From Gymnothorax reevesii (taxonomy: Eukaryota > Chordata > Actinopteri > Anguilliformes > Muraenidae): 64,000 nucleotides of DNA. The notes under the pieces are model-generated. The model did not search any database. It was not told the DNA's origin and saw only the letters and a list, made by a program, of their open reading frames with translations. Below, piece by piece: positions 10,582-22,807 of the stretch. The position numbers and the translations under genes are program-made. Position 1 is the stretch's first letter; each line of letters starts with the position of its first letter. Where the stretch lies: assembly GCA_029721435.1 (NCBI GenBank), contig CM056576.1:72557876-72621875 (forward strand). The letters run 5' to 3'.

Positions 10582-13500
10582 CGCCTCACACTCGCTTCAT
10601 TTCATCTCGGTCCACACCCTCTACTCCCCTGCCCCACTCTCACTTCATATCATCACGGTCCACACCCTCTACTCCCCTGCCCCACTCTCACTTCATATCA
10701 TCTCTGTCCACACCTTCTACTCCCCTGCCCCACTCACTTCATCTCATCACAGTCCACACCCTCTACTCCCCTGCCCCACTCTCACTTCATATCATCACAG
10801 TCCACACCCTCTACTCCCCTGCCCCACTCTCACTTCATATCCTCACGGTCCACACCCTCTACTCCCCTGCCCCACTCTCACTTCATATCATCTCTGTCCA
10901 CACCCTCTACTCCCCTGCCCCACTCTCACTTCATATCATCACGGTCCACACCCCCTACTCCCCTTCCCCCCTCTCACTTCATAACATCTCTGTCCACACC
11001 CTCTACTCCCCTGCCCCACTCTCACTTCATATCATCTCGGTCCACACCCTCTACTCCCCCGCCCCACTCTCACTTCATATCATCACGCTCCCCACCCTCT
11101 ACTCCCCTGCCCCACTCTCACTTCATATCATCACGGTCCACACCTTCTACTCCTCTGCCCCACTCTCACTTCATATCATCTCTGTCCACACCCTCTACTC
11201 CCCTGCCCCACTCTCACTTCATATCATCTCGGTCCACACCCTCTACTCCCCTGCCCCACTCTCACTTCATATCATCACAGTCCACACCCTCTACTCCCCT
11301 GCCCCACTCTCACTTCATATCATCACAGTCCACACCCTCTACTCCCCTGCCCCACTCTCACTTCATATCATCACAGTCCACACCCTCTACTCCCCTGCCC
11401 CACTCTCACTTCATATCATCTCTGTCCACACCTTCTACTCTCCTGCCCCACTCTCACTTCATATCATCACAGTCCACACCCTCTACTCCCCTGCCCCACT
11501 CTCACTTCATATCATCACAGTCCACACCCTCTACTCCCCTGCCCCACTCTCACTTCATATCATCTCTGTCCACACCCTCTACTCCCCTGCCCCACTCTCA
11601 CTTCATATCATCTCTGTCCACACCCTCTACTCCCCTGCCCCACTCTCACTTCATATCATCACAGTCCACACCCTCTACTCCCCTGCCCCACTCTCACTTC
11701 ATATCATCACGGTCCACACCCTCTACTCCCCTGCCCCACTCTCACTTCATATCATCTCTGTCCACACCTTCTACTCCCCTGCCCCACTCACACTTCATAT
11801 CATCACAGTCCACACCCTCTACTCCCCTACCCCACTCTCACTTCATATCATCACGGTCCACACCCTCTACTCCCCTGCCCCACTCTCACTTCATATCATC
11901 TCTGTCCACACCCTCTACTCCCCTGCCCCACTCTCACTTCATATCATCTCTGTCCACATCCTCTACTCCCCTGCCCCACTCTCACTTCATATCATCTCTG
12001 TCCACACCCTCTACTCCCCTGCCCCACTCTCACTTCATATCATCACAGTCCACACCCTCTGCTCCCCTGCCCCACTCTCACTTCATATCATCTCTGTCCA
12101 CACCCTCTACTCCCCTGCCCCACTCTCACTTCATATCATCTCTGTCCACACCCTCTACTCCCCTGCCCCACTCTCACTTCATATCATCACGGTCCACATC
12201 TTCTACTCCCCTGCCCCACTCTCACTTCATATCATCACGGTCCACACCCTCTACTCCCCTGCCCCACTCTCACTTCATATCATCTCTGTCCACACCTTCC
12301 ACTCCCCTGCCCCACTGTCACTTCATATCATCTCTGTCCACACCCTCTACTCCCCTGCCCCACTCTCACTTCATATCATCACAGTCCACACCCTCTGCTC
12401 CCCTGCCCCACTCTCACTTCATATCATCACAGTCCACACCCTCTACTCCCCTGCCCCACTCTCACTTCATATCATCACAGTCCACACCCTCTACTCCCCT
12501 GCCCCACTCACACTTTATATCATCTCTGTCCACACCTTCCACTCCCCTGCCCCACTGTCACTTCATATCATCTCTGTCCACACCTTCTACTCCCCTGCCC
12601 CACTCTCACTTCATATCATCTCTGTCCACACCCCCTACTCCCCTGCCCCACTCACACTTCATATCATCACAGTCCACCCCCTCTACTCCCCTGCCCCACT
12701 CTCACTTCATCTCATCTCTGTCCACACCCTCTACTCCCCTGCCCCACTCTCACTTCATATCATCTCTGTCCACACCCTCTACTCCCCTGCCCCACTCTCA
12801 CTTCATATCATCACAGTCCACACCCTCTACTCCCCTGCCCCGCTCTCACTTCATATCATCACAGTCCACACCCTCTACTCCCCTGCCCCGCTCACACTTC
12901 ATATCATCACAGTCCACACCCTCTACTCCCCTGCCCCACTCTCACTTCATATCATCACAGTCCACACCCTCTACTCCCCTGCCCCACTCTCACTTCATAT
13001 CATCACAGTCCACACCCTCTACTCCCCTGCCCCACTCTCACTTCATATCATCTCTGTCCACACCCTCTACTCCCCTGCCCCACTCTCACTTCATATCATC
13101 ACAGTCCACACCCTCTACTCCCCTGCCCCACTCTCACTTCATATCATCACAGTCCACACCCTCTTCTCCCCTGCCCCACTCTCACTTCATATCATCACAG
13201 TCCACACCCTCTACTCCCCTGCCCCACTCTCACTTCATATCATCTCTGTCCACACCCTCTACTCCCCTGCCCCGCTCTCACTTCATATCATCTCTCTCCA
13301 CACCCTCTACTCCCCTGCCCCACTCTCACTTCATATCATCACAGTCCACACCCTCTACTCCCCTGCCCCACTCTCACTTCATATCATCACAGTCCACACC
13401 CTCTACTCCCCTGCCCCGCTCTCACTTCATATCATCACAGTCCACACCCTCTACTCCCCTGCCCCGCTCACACTTCATATCATCACAGTCCACACCCTCT

Positions 13501-13870
13501 ACTCCCCTGCCCCACTCTCACTTCATATCATCACAGTCCACACCCTCTACTCCCCTGCCCCACTCTCACTTCATATCATCACAGTCCACACCCTCTACTC
13601 CCCTGCCCCACTCTCACTTCATATCATCACAGTCCACACCCTCTACTCCCCTGCCCCACTCTCACTTCATATCATCTCTGTCCACATCCTGTACTCCCCT
13701 GCCCCACTCTCACTTCATATCATCTCTGTCCACATCCTGTACTCCCCTGCCCCACTCTCACTTCATATCATCACAGTCCACACCCTCTACTCCCCTGCCC
13801 CACTCTCACTTTATATAGTCTCAGTCAACCCCTTCTACTCCCCTGCCCCATTTTTGCTTGATATCGTCAA
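10582..13870 (+). repeat. 48-bp minisatellite, about 67 copies, in atad2b intron
   Basis: A head-to-tail array of a pyrimidine-rich 48-bp unit (start tccacaccctctactcccct, end cacttcatatcatcacag) fills this stretch. Canonical units run from about 10611 to 13820, with degenerate units on both sides (to about 14030 on the right). Nearly all units are exactly 48 bp; one at about 10735 is 45 bp. The main variation is the unit end: atcacag, atcacgg, atctctg or atctcgg. Because 48 is divisible by 3 and the unit has no stop on this strand, all three forward frames stay open for long distances; one runs 1,130 codons as VHTLYSPAPLSLHIIT repeats. I read it as non-coding intronic DNA because it lies between a good splice donor and the next exon. 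Confidence 0.95.
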
Positions 13871-15429
13871 AGTCCCCCCCTTCTACTGCCCCGCCCTTTC
13901 TCCCGTCATGTAGTCACAGTCCACCCCTATTGTTCCCCCCACCCCACTCTTGCTTGATATCGTTACAGTCCACCCTTTCTACTGCCCTGCCCCACTCCCA
14001 TGTTATATCCTCACCCCTCCACCCCCACCCCACCGGAGCACACAGCTGGGTTTATCATGCTCTGAATGTTACACGTAGACTGGGTTATTCATACTGTGAC
14101 TGTTAGACACGGCCCAGGTTATTCACACTGCTATTGCAGTCCTGAGTATTTTGAAAAAATCCAGGCAAGTGACTTTACTAGGTTTGCTGAAATCCCGACG
14201 ATCAGCGGCTGCAGTTCTGTAGTATGTCACTGCCTGGGGACTTCTTGATGGCGTCAGGCATTTTGCAAATAAACCTGGCATTGTGTTCTCGCAAATTGCA
14301 TGGTTGTTGTAAAATTCGCGGACAGGACATTATGAATAGACCCTCGATAACCTCATTTTTAAGTTTTTCTATTCTGCGCTGTGGCCCCGCTTACCAGATG
14401 TTCCAGAATTTTTAGTCACATACAATCAGTGTCAATTTCAGACAACGGCTATGGACAACTAATTCAGGTAAAAAGACATGAAGTATCATGTTTCATGAAA
14501 AAAGTGATCAAGTTTCCTGAATTTACATGAGTTGAAGTTACTTTTTATTACTTGGAAGCCGCTCGGTCTAGTGGTCGAAGTGAACGGTTGTCGCAAATGA
14601 CACCGCTTTCCCCACTGAAAATAAAAACCCTCTTCCACTTTGAATGACAAATAGAATAGGTAGGTTACTTTTATACATGTCTCAAGTCACTCAAACGCAG
14701 CTTTTTATTCGATAAATTCGCACCAAAATGAACATTTTAAAATCGCAAGTTTCCGACTTTCACGTTTATACCTTCAGTTGTAGGATTAAATTAAATGAAC
14801 TGCGCCTTAACAGAGTAACTGCAGCCGCAATACACCTACGCTGTACAACCAAACAACATAATACAGAGGAAGTTCTGTGTTACAAGACCCAAAGCTCCTC
14901 TCACCGTTTTAGATTTTTGTCAAAACATAGAAAATACAAACAAAACAAAGAATTAACAGATGCATTTTATGAAGAATTATAATATAATTGACATTTTCAG
15001 CCAAGGTTTTTATGACTATATCGGGTTCTAGAATCGCAAACTTTGAGCACAACTTTTGTTTCCACCTAAGGTTAAAACAATACAATCAAAGGCATCAACA
15101 TCCTGGTACAAAAATGGCCATAAAATCCTTTATACGTTGGCTACAGACATGTTTCTGGTACCAAAATGAAGTTGTTTTTGTGCTTTGTTTGATGAGTTGG
15201 GTCTAATTCAAACATTATGTCTTCAGAAAATTTTGTAAAATCTTTACAGCTCCTGTGCAGCCGCTTCAGCCAAGGGACTTGAACATGTGTTTAGCCCAAA
15301 AGCTTTTGACGACTTCTAATCTCTCTTGGTGGCACAGCCCAAGTAATGGATGCTTAGCTCTCATTACATGATGGATGCTGATACCTGCCCTTCACACTTC
15401 ACTTGTTTCCTGCTCCTCCTGTCCCTTTA
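13871..15429. other. Intronic DNA, no recognised gene
   Basis: The left 160 bases are degenerate minisatellite. The stretch at 14569-14625 has a tRNA-like box A (tggtctagtggt region), but I could not find a matching box B or a cloverleaf. The remainder is AT-rich with short frames only. Confidence 0.45.
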
Positions 15430-15790
15430 TTATTGGCTCCCGCCGCTCGCGGTGGGGGAGCTATCGTATCGGGCTCCGTGCGTGTGTCTGTCAACGTATT
15501 TTGCTGTATCTCATCAACTATTTCAGTTACAGGCTCCTAATTTTTACTGGACATGCATCTCCTTAAGGCCTACAAATGACATGCCTAAAGGTGACCTTGG
15601 CCTATTTTTTTCAAGGTCACTGGCCTAAAAATATCACCAAAGACTTCAACAATTTGCTTTATCTTATCAACATTTTTCAGTAACTCCTAATTAGCTTCTG
15701 CCGCCCGAGTGGCCCAGGAGCTATGGTATCGGGCTCCATCCAAGCGTGCGTCCGTCAGCAAAAACTTTCACATTTTCTGGGGCCGCCATG
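15430..15790 (+). repeat. Two heads of the dispersed hairpin/TCCG family
   Basis: Two similar heads lie about 265 bases apart. The first is gctcccgccgctcgcggtgg followed by gagctatcgtatcgggctcc; the second is cttctgccgcccgagtggcc followed by gagctatggtatcgggctcc. Each is followed by gtgcgtc/gtctgtcaacg-type sequence. They look like truncated copies of a hairpin plus start-of-body unit. Confidence 0.6.
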
Positions 15791-16039
15791 GCCCTATATT
15801 TGTCTGTCTTTTATGTCATCGTATCTAGGGAAGTTGGTCACATTGTGTTTTCCCATCTCATCTCACACTTTTTAATTTAATTTGATAACTTTACATTTGG
15901 CTGGAAAACTATGAATTTATCATTTATGTTTTGTGCTAATTGTGTTAATTCGCGCCAGGATTGTTTCCTTTCATGTGCTAGCCTACTTCTGTCACATCCA
16001 TTAATTTGTTAGCTTCTCAGCCATAAATGTTCTTAGTTT

Positions 16040-18010
16040 TTGGGATGGTTTGTTATTGATTACTTAGCTAGTGTGGGACAGACTGGGATTTATTTAAAGA
16101 AGTTTGCTTGGACTCGGATGAACTTGTTGACAGTTTCTGCATACATCAGTTTCTGTGAAAACAAAGCTATTCCAAAGAAAGCCATCTCTATTTTTCCCAA
16201 TAACAAACCACGGGTGTTTAAATCTATGAAGAATATTATTAATCAGAGAAGCATTAGTTTTAAACAGGGGGATGCTGTACTTGAGAGAGTTACAGAAGCA
16301 AGTAAAAAGAGAGCTCAAACTATCTAAACTTAAATAGACAAAGTTGAATTGCTGCTGAGTAGTGGGAGGTCACAACCTGCTTGGGATGGGGTCAGATCAA
16401 TCATGGGCCTGCTGCCTGATGGAAAGACCGTTTCCTTTTAAAAGCAAGACCGATACCGAGCTTGCGAATGAACTTAACTCTTTCTACGACAGATTCAGTA
16501 CCCAGGACTCTACTGAAGAATTGTCTGTGTTTGGCAGGTGCACAGAAAATATTGATATTGAGATTGATAAGGAGGGAGTGACTAGAATACTGAGAGGAGT
16601 GATGGACAGGAAGAGCCCTGGTCCTGATCATATTAGCCGCCGTCTCCTTAATCTGTGCTAAGCCACTATCTGACTCTCTCCTTTATCTTAAAGTCACTGC
16701 AGCTACGTTAAGTTCCTCTTCTCTGGAAAGAGTCTGTCATTGTACCAGTGCCTAAGACCAAGCCGCCCAAGTCACTCAATGATTACAGGCCAGTGGCACT
16801 CACCTCTTGTTATGAAAGCCTTTGAGAAAATTATTAAGCAGGAAATTTTTATTACAACACAATGACAACTTGACCCCCTCCAGTTTGCCTATATGGCAGG
16901 CGGGGGGGTTGAAGATGCTACTAGCAGCCTGCTCAATTTGGTATTAAACCATCTGGAAGGGATAAAGCATTTTGCACATTTACCATTTATTGATTTCCCA
17001 TCAGCTTTTTGCTATATTCAGCCCCATATTTTAGCAGATAGACTTTTAAGGACATACAACCTAAACCCAGGGCTTATAGCCTGGCTAGTTGATTTTTTTT
17101 AACCTACAGATCCGAAAGAGTCAAAGGCGGTGGCATTTTATCAGAGACCCTCCTGTCTTCCACTGGCTCCTCCCAGGGGTGTGTCCTTTCCCCACTCCTC
17201 TGTTTCATGCACAAATGAATGCCGTTCACAGTATGAAGGAAGTCAGGTGATCAAGTTTGCAGACGACACTGTGATTGTATCCCTCCTCACCGGTAAAGAG
17301 TTTGACCAGTGGTGGATGATTGTAATATATGGTGTAAGCATTACTTTTTTAACATCAATATCTCTAAAACAAAAGAAATGATTATTAGTCCCCTACCGGA
17401 AACGGAGGAGACTATATGATTGCACTCCGTCCGTCCGTCAGTCAGTCTGTCCGTCCGCATTCGTGTCCGCTCCATAACTTCAATACCGCATGACCTAGGA
17501 ACTTAAAAGTTGGTGTGTGGATGCATCTTGGGCAGAGGGTGTGTCATCTACCCTATTTAGGTCACTTTGACCTACTTTTTAGGAAATATAATATGCATAC
17601 ACCGGTAGGGGACTAGTATTGCGCAGTAATATGAGATTTGCCGATAGGCGGTGCTTTTGTTGATTTCAGGAGACAGTACCCACGCTGTTACCGATGGGTC
17701 TGTGGAGGTGGCACAGGAGTATAAATACTTAGGAGTAACAATTGATCAAAAACTCACTTGACTCCCGAACTGATGCCGTCTGTCCCAAAGCCCACCAACG
17801 TATGCACTTTTATCGGAAATTGAGAAATTTTAACACTGTCAGTACTGTCATGAGAATGTTTTACTCCTGTTTTAATGAGTCTGTTTTATTTGCTGGTATG
17901 GGTCACTGACGATCAAAAATAAGAAAATATTGGAGAAGAATGTTCACATTTGCAGCAAGATTGCAGGCTTAAACAACCCTGACCTCTCCCATGTTTTTAA
18001 CAGTAGAACT
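16040..18010 (+). mobile_element. LINE (L2/CR1, jockey-like), broken reverse transcriptase
   Basis: Successive broken frames carry typical ORF2 segments: AYISFCENKAIPKKAISIFP, NNKPRVFKSMKNI, ELANELNSFYDRFSTQDSTE, MDRKSPGPD, VPVPKTKPPKSLNDYRPVAL, the finger/palm region DATSSLLNLVLNHL, and the catalytic FADDTVIVSLL near 17260. A later EYKYLGVTID segment follows at about 17720. Many stops and frameshifts make it non-functional. A 239-bp element interrupts the frame at 17381. Confidence 0.85.
17381..17619 (+). mobile_element. MITE-like member of the hairpin/TCCG family inserted in the LINE
   Basis: It starts tagtcccctaccgg and ends ccggtaggggacta, a 14-bp perfect terminal inverted repeat. Inside, gcactccgtccgtccgtcag and gtctgtccgtccgc match the TCCG run of the dispersed family. 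The LINE frame reads KTKEMII before it and resumes DFR about 45 bases after it, so the copy came in after the LINE. The extra ~45 bases to 17665 may be part of the insertion. Confidence 0.75.
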
Positions 18011-18339
18011 GTGACTTAGGCCCAATCTATCACTACTAGCCTAAAAAATTCTAAAATGAACGGTAGCCCGTCCGGCAAGGCTACCTGGTTGTCTGACAAG
18101 TTTTCTCCTTGGCCAAGACCTCGCCAAATTTGGCCTAAATGCCTGTCGGGTACTTTTCTGTGGGATCGTTTTCCATTGGAGGATAGTACAGCCTCAGTGT
18201 AGCTGGTCATCACTGCGATACAGCACAAAACTATTTAAAATATCTGTCTGCCACTATTTGGATGCGGTTGATTCTTTACCACTCAAACGTGCCATGCCAT
18301 CGCATTCATTTTTTGAAGTGGTGTTTTCACACATTACGT

Positions 18340-18575
18340 CAGTGGTTCCCAACCCAGTCCTCAAGGACCCCCTGTCCGGCAGGTTTTTGTTGCAGCTTTA
18401 CTTTTGCACACCTTATTCATTTAAGGCCCAATGCACCTTCATGCACATCCTATTCAGGTAGATCTTTTTCAACCAATCAGCATGAAGCCCTTAAATAGAT
18501 CAGGTGTGAAAGAGTAGAAAGAGAGCAAAAACCTGCAGGGCAGGGGGTCCTTGAGGACTGGGTTGGGAACCACTG
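18340..18575. mobile_element. hAT-type MITE with perfect 8-bp target duplication
   Basis: A 236-bp element starts cagtggttcccaacccagtc and ends with its inverted copy gactgggttgggaaccactg. The terminal inverted repeats extend to more than 35 bp with small differences (caaggaccccctg, gcaggtttttg). It is flanked on both sides by cattacgt (18332-18339 and 18576-18583), an 8-bp target duplication as made by hAT transposases. It has no coding capacity. Confidence 0.92.
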
Positions 18576-18583
18576 CATTACGT

Positions 18584-21500
18584 TAATGGTAATCATCATG
18601 CATTTGTGTGCGCCATGAGCTTCCCCTACCACGAAACCAACATATCAGTTAGCATTTGAAAAGGTTTTCCTACTTTTGCTGTTCATTACCAACGGAGAAA
18701 AAAAATCATCCGCATCAAAAAAGTGCATAATTAGCGAGGAGAAAATCATTTTATGTCAGCGGTATTTTCATAAAGGAAATTTGCATTACGATGTAAATTT
18801 ATCAACACCAACAAACGTTAATTATTACTATGCATTCTTTCACGCCGCGGAACATTCGTTTATTTCAGTAGAAATTCAATAATAATATATAGGCCTACAT
18901 GTAGGCCTACTGCACGAAATAAAACGTAGGGTTTAATGACTTCTTCCTGCTCCCTTTAATGCAACTTAAACAATGAAAAAAACGGGTAGAGCCGGTACCA
19001 CATGGGGCGTGAGATTGTTACATTTTGTCCATTTAATGGACGTCAGTATGTTCTACATGATATTGATCATTTTATGGATTATGGATGCTTCATAATCCCT
19101 TTTGACTGACAATAAGCGGCATGTTTACAGCTGTAAAAACAAAATCAGATATATTTTCACGCCCGTATTGCAGCGATTTAAGTAATATATTTATGAAAAC
19201 TACATTTAACTGTTAATGAATGAATGAATGAGCACCAGGTGCGCAGTCGGGGATGCGCAGTGAGTGGTTTAAACCAGCATTCCTAAGTCCTCGAACTCAT
19301 GTTGTGAAGTGAAATGACAACGAAGCATTTTATCTTCCGGGTTGTCTTGTTTTGCTAGATTTTTCGGCATGGTGCGCGTTCTCGAACGAATATGAACTTG
19401 AACCTCCGTATAATATTTGTTAAGTAATCAGTCATCGAAGTGTTTATTGAAGTGTTTTACAATTTCCACATTAATTCGGTCTCTGGCTCCAAAGTCTCCT
19501 TTTGAAAATTGTATGTTGCTCTAACGGTGGCCGATTAGCTTCTTCAAGTGCAACATATTCTTGCTTGTGATAGTTTTGCTGGTTTTAATGGAAAACGCAC
19601 CCTCGTATAGCCGTAAGATTGCTGTGTAGAGAGTTTAATGCTTCATAGTCCCCCACCCACTCGAAGTCCGCAGTGCGGCCCGGTCTCCCCCTCTGTCCAT
19701 GTGGCTGCCACGACAAAACTGAAAAAAAAAATTGTGGAAAGTTGTGTTAATTATCCCTCTCTTCCTTTCATGTAACCACAAGCCTGTCGTTTCAGCTCTG
19801 AGGCAATTGAAACAAAACGCAATGTTTGGAAGATGCAAGTTTAGAACACTGCTTTAGATGATTAACTTTAATAATAAATAACTATATTCACTTTGCTGTC
19901 GGCATTTCTAAACAACACCACCGCACAACAATAACATACAAAAGCAACAACAAATGTCGAAAGATGATATTATAACCATGTCCTGAGAAACTGATTTTGT
20001 GAGTGACCATTCAATGGAATGGCTGTCCAACATGATTCCTAGTGCCGGCTGCATGGCATGTATGTCTTTATTCCCGTTTGATGGTTGAGAGTCAAGTCAC
20101 TGCTTATGCCTGCACCAACCAAGCTAGACCGCGGCAGATCAAAATCCCACTATATGGCTACATAGCACTTGGCAACCCCAAATTGGAAAGTGACAGTCAC
20201 GCCTAAAATATTGTGAAATAGGCCATAGGTTTTCAGCAACAAATTAGATTTTGTTTCAAATGAATTTAGTGGCCACATTGGTACAGTGAATGTAAATTAA
20301 TATGTGGCGTGAAATTTTCAGCCAGCCCGTCTGGCATGTGCCTCTTACTTTCTGCTTGTCCGACACAATTTTTACTTGTCCCGGGCGCTGCCCTGCCCTT
20401 GCATGTCATTTTCAAAATACTTACACCGCGCTGAGATTTTATCCCGCCGCGCTGAAAAAACTCAAAAATAGGGTCCAGGTGTTTGCTTTCTGGGATCAAA
20501 AACTTGTTATGATGGTTACCATTAATAGAAACTAACTTTTTTTGGTCAAAACGCGCCGCCTTTCTCGAAATACCACACGGCACGGAAGCTGCCTTATTGT
20601 AGCTGTGTGAAAATCTGCATTGTCCGCATCAGTTATTTTATTCCCAAATGCTGTTTCCGCCCTTGTGTTGGGGTATTCCCTGGAACTACTTGAATATAGA
20701 GTAGCTGAAATCTGCCTTTTTAGCTTCATCTTTGAATTTTAAAGATCTGCGCACGTTATCAGTTTCGATGAACAGTTGGAAGCATATGTTCATTTTCAAA
20801 GTGTATAATTTACGCTGAATAGGCTACTGATCAGGCACTAAATAGACATGATTTTTAATATTTCAGTTTGAATTCGGTGAAATTTATAGCATTTTATCAG
20901 AAACTTTTTTGACAGACTCTGTTCTGGAGGCTACCGAACCGTGACCGAATCCCAAAACCCTTATTTTCGTGGGTAATTTAATGCGGCAAAAATTGCATGA
21001 GCTAGAAAGAAAATACTTTGAAAAGGACACCTAGGATTGATGATGTCATACAAGAAGGCCTGAGTGGGTTTAACACAGCCGAGTCAAATCTTCACCAATC
21101 AAATGAGCTCCTCTCCTCACCTTTAAAATGCTGGAATAAAGAAGCCTCTGTCCTATATCTGCATGATGCGTTAATGTTGCATTTTACTTTGCTGTTTCAG
21201 GCATGTTTTCTGCACCGCTAACATATATATTAAGCATTACAAATATGAGTTCGCTGGCTAGCTAGGGCATTCGCAAATTATTACTGTTAGTGAACTTGAA
21301 TGGAATTTCAAAACGAAACCACGTCAGATCATTCAAATTTATGAAGTTTGAATGAACAACGGTTAATTGCTCAGTCATTTATTTCTGCTGCATGCATCAT
21401 TGGGAAGAGAAACGATGGATAGCGTGTTCCTATTATTACACTTTGTTGCTGCTTAATTTTGGGATTAACATGCATGGACAACAATGCAAGATACGTCACA

Positions 21501-21608
21501 CATTTATTTTCAATATGTGATCTTAACTCAGTACGAGATCATAGCAATCAGGCTGTATTCCTTTCCCCCACTAAAAATGATAAAACCTAAGTGACAGTAA
21601 TGGTATTA
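18584..21608. other. Intronic DNA, no recognised gene
   Basis: It contains a 20-bp perfect palindrome at 18891-18910 (taggcctacatgtaggccta), a short gaat simple repeat near 19217, and two short minus-strand frames (19635-19838 and 20266-20583) without recognisable domains. Confidence 0.5.
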
Positions 21609-21770
21609 AGCCGCTTGCAAACTGGACGCGAAACTAATTTTTCGCACGACAGATTACATTCAAAGTCAATGCAAAGACGCGAATACACGGTTATAACCAC
21701 GTCTTTGCATTGACTTTGAATGCAATCAGTCGTGCGAAAAATTTGTTTCGCGTCTGGTGTGAAAGCAGCT
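21609..21770. mobile_element. Near-perfect hairpin MITE (162 bp)
   Basis: The whole element folds on itself: agccgcttgcaaactggacg at the left pairs with cgtctggtgtgaaagcagct at the right. The arms continue through gaaaaatttgtttcgcg and gtctttgcattgactttgaa, about 75 bp each around a short loop near 21690. Related arms lie at 1-86, 2395-2466 and 48632-48772. Class not certain; the terminal wording resembles Harbinger/ISL2EU-type elements. Confidence 0.85.
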
Positions 21771-21824
21771 GAAGGACACACACCCACATAGACGACACAC
21801 GCACTCACACACCCACATGCACAC

Positions 21825-21852
<28 letters not shown>
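21825..21852 (+). repeat. (CT)n microsatellite
   Basis: An uninterrupted CT run of about 28 bases, preceded by a CA/CACA-rich stretch from 21775. Confidence 0.9.
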
Positions 21853-21855
<3 letters not shown>

Positions 21856-22807
21856 CTGACATCAGGACAATTGCTGTAATTATTTATTGCATTGAAATGT
21901 GCCCGACATTCTGGAAACCTGCCTGTAAGGTTTCGGTGACATGTGCGCGCTGTGCGCCAGTCAGCCAAATTACCACTGCACAGAAAGTAAACCAGGTTGG
22001 AGCTGGCGAGCTCTCTGCACACTTTCGGCGGAACATTTTTCCACAAAATTGTCACTGCATCATGATGAATGTGTGACACCTCCCCCTACTACGTCGCCAC
22101 ACCCATCTCGGCACACGTCCATCTACCAAATTGCCAAAGTAGCTGCGCACGGTGTTGCGCCACACGAAATTACCACTGCGTGGGCTTCGCCACCCTGTGC
22201 TGTGCCAAGAAATTGGAGCCCATTGAATTTTCAATTACTTGTATCACCAAAACTGCTTCAGAGTTTAGGATTGTGTTAATATTACAGGAGGGCTTATAAA
22301 TGTATGTGAACTTTTATTGAGTGACCTTGACATTGATTTTCATTGATTCAAATATCAAACTTAACATGAAATTTTCACAATTTATATCATCGCGATAGGA
22401 CTGTTTGCCGGCAAGGTACAGGACCCTTGGTCCTATTTTTAACATTTGAAAGGCTTTTTCCTTTATTGCTCTTGAAATGGCATATGGTTTTTGATTGTAT
22501 ACAAATTTGGTGCAATCTGTCCTTCTTAGTAGACTCACAAACTTTGGGACATTTGAAATAATGTCTTGGTAAAAGTTAGACCTTATTGTTTTGTACTTGC
22601 GTTTATCAAGTCATTGTCTAAAAAAAGTGGTATTGTCCTATACGGGGGTTACATTTGTGGTTGTGAGTGACTGAATTTTCTGCTTCACTCTCGTTTATCT
22701 CCCATTCTATGATTTAAAATCAGCAGTTTGTTCTGTAGCAGGGTTGGGTTACACTGGAGTAAATGAATGAGAATTGTAATCTAATCTGGATTCCTGGTCT
22801 GTTGCAG
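21853..22807. other. Intronic DNA, no recognised gene
   Basis: Short frames only, on both strands; none has a recognisable domain. The polypyrimidine/AG acceptor of the acidic exon ends it. Confidence 0.5.

Noticed and set aside
10611..13820. CRISPR array
   Set aside because: The units are contiguous with no unique spacers, and the genome is eukaryotic.
10521..13913. 1,130-codon forward frame as a proline/histidine-rich repeat protein gene
   Set aside because: It is a by-product of a stop-free 48-bp minisatellite whose other two forward frames are also open. It lies between a strong splice donor and the next exon of atad2b.
14569..14650. tRNA gene or tRNA-derived SINE
   Set aside because: Only a box A-like word (ggtctagtggt) is visible; no box B, cloverleaf or poly-A tail was found.
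20266..20583. 105-codon minus-strand frame as a gene
   Set aside because: No recognisable domain, overlapped by an equally long opposite frame, and no splice-flanked conservation.
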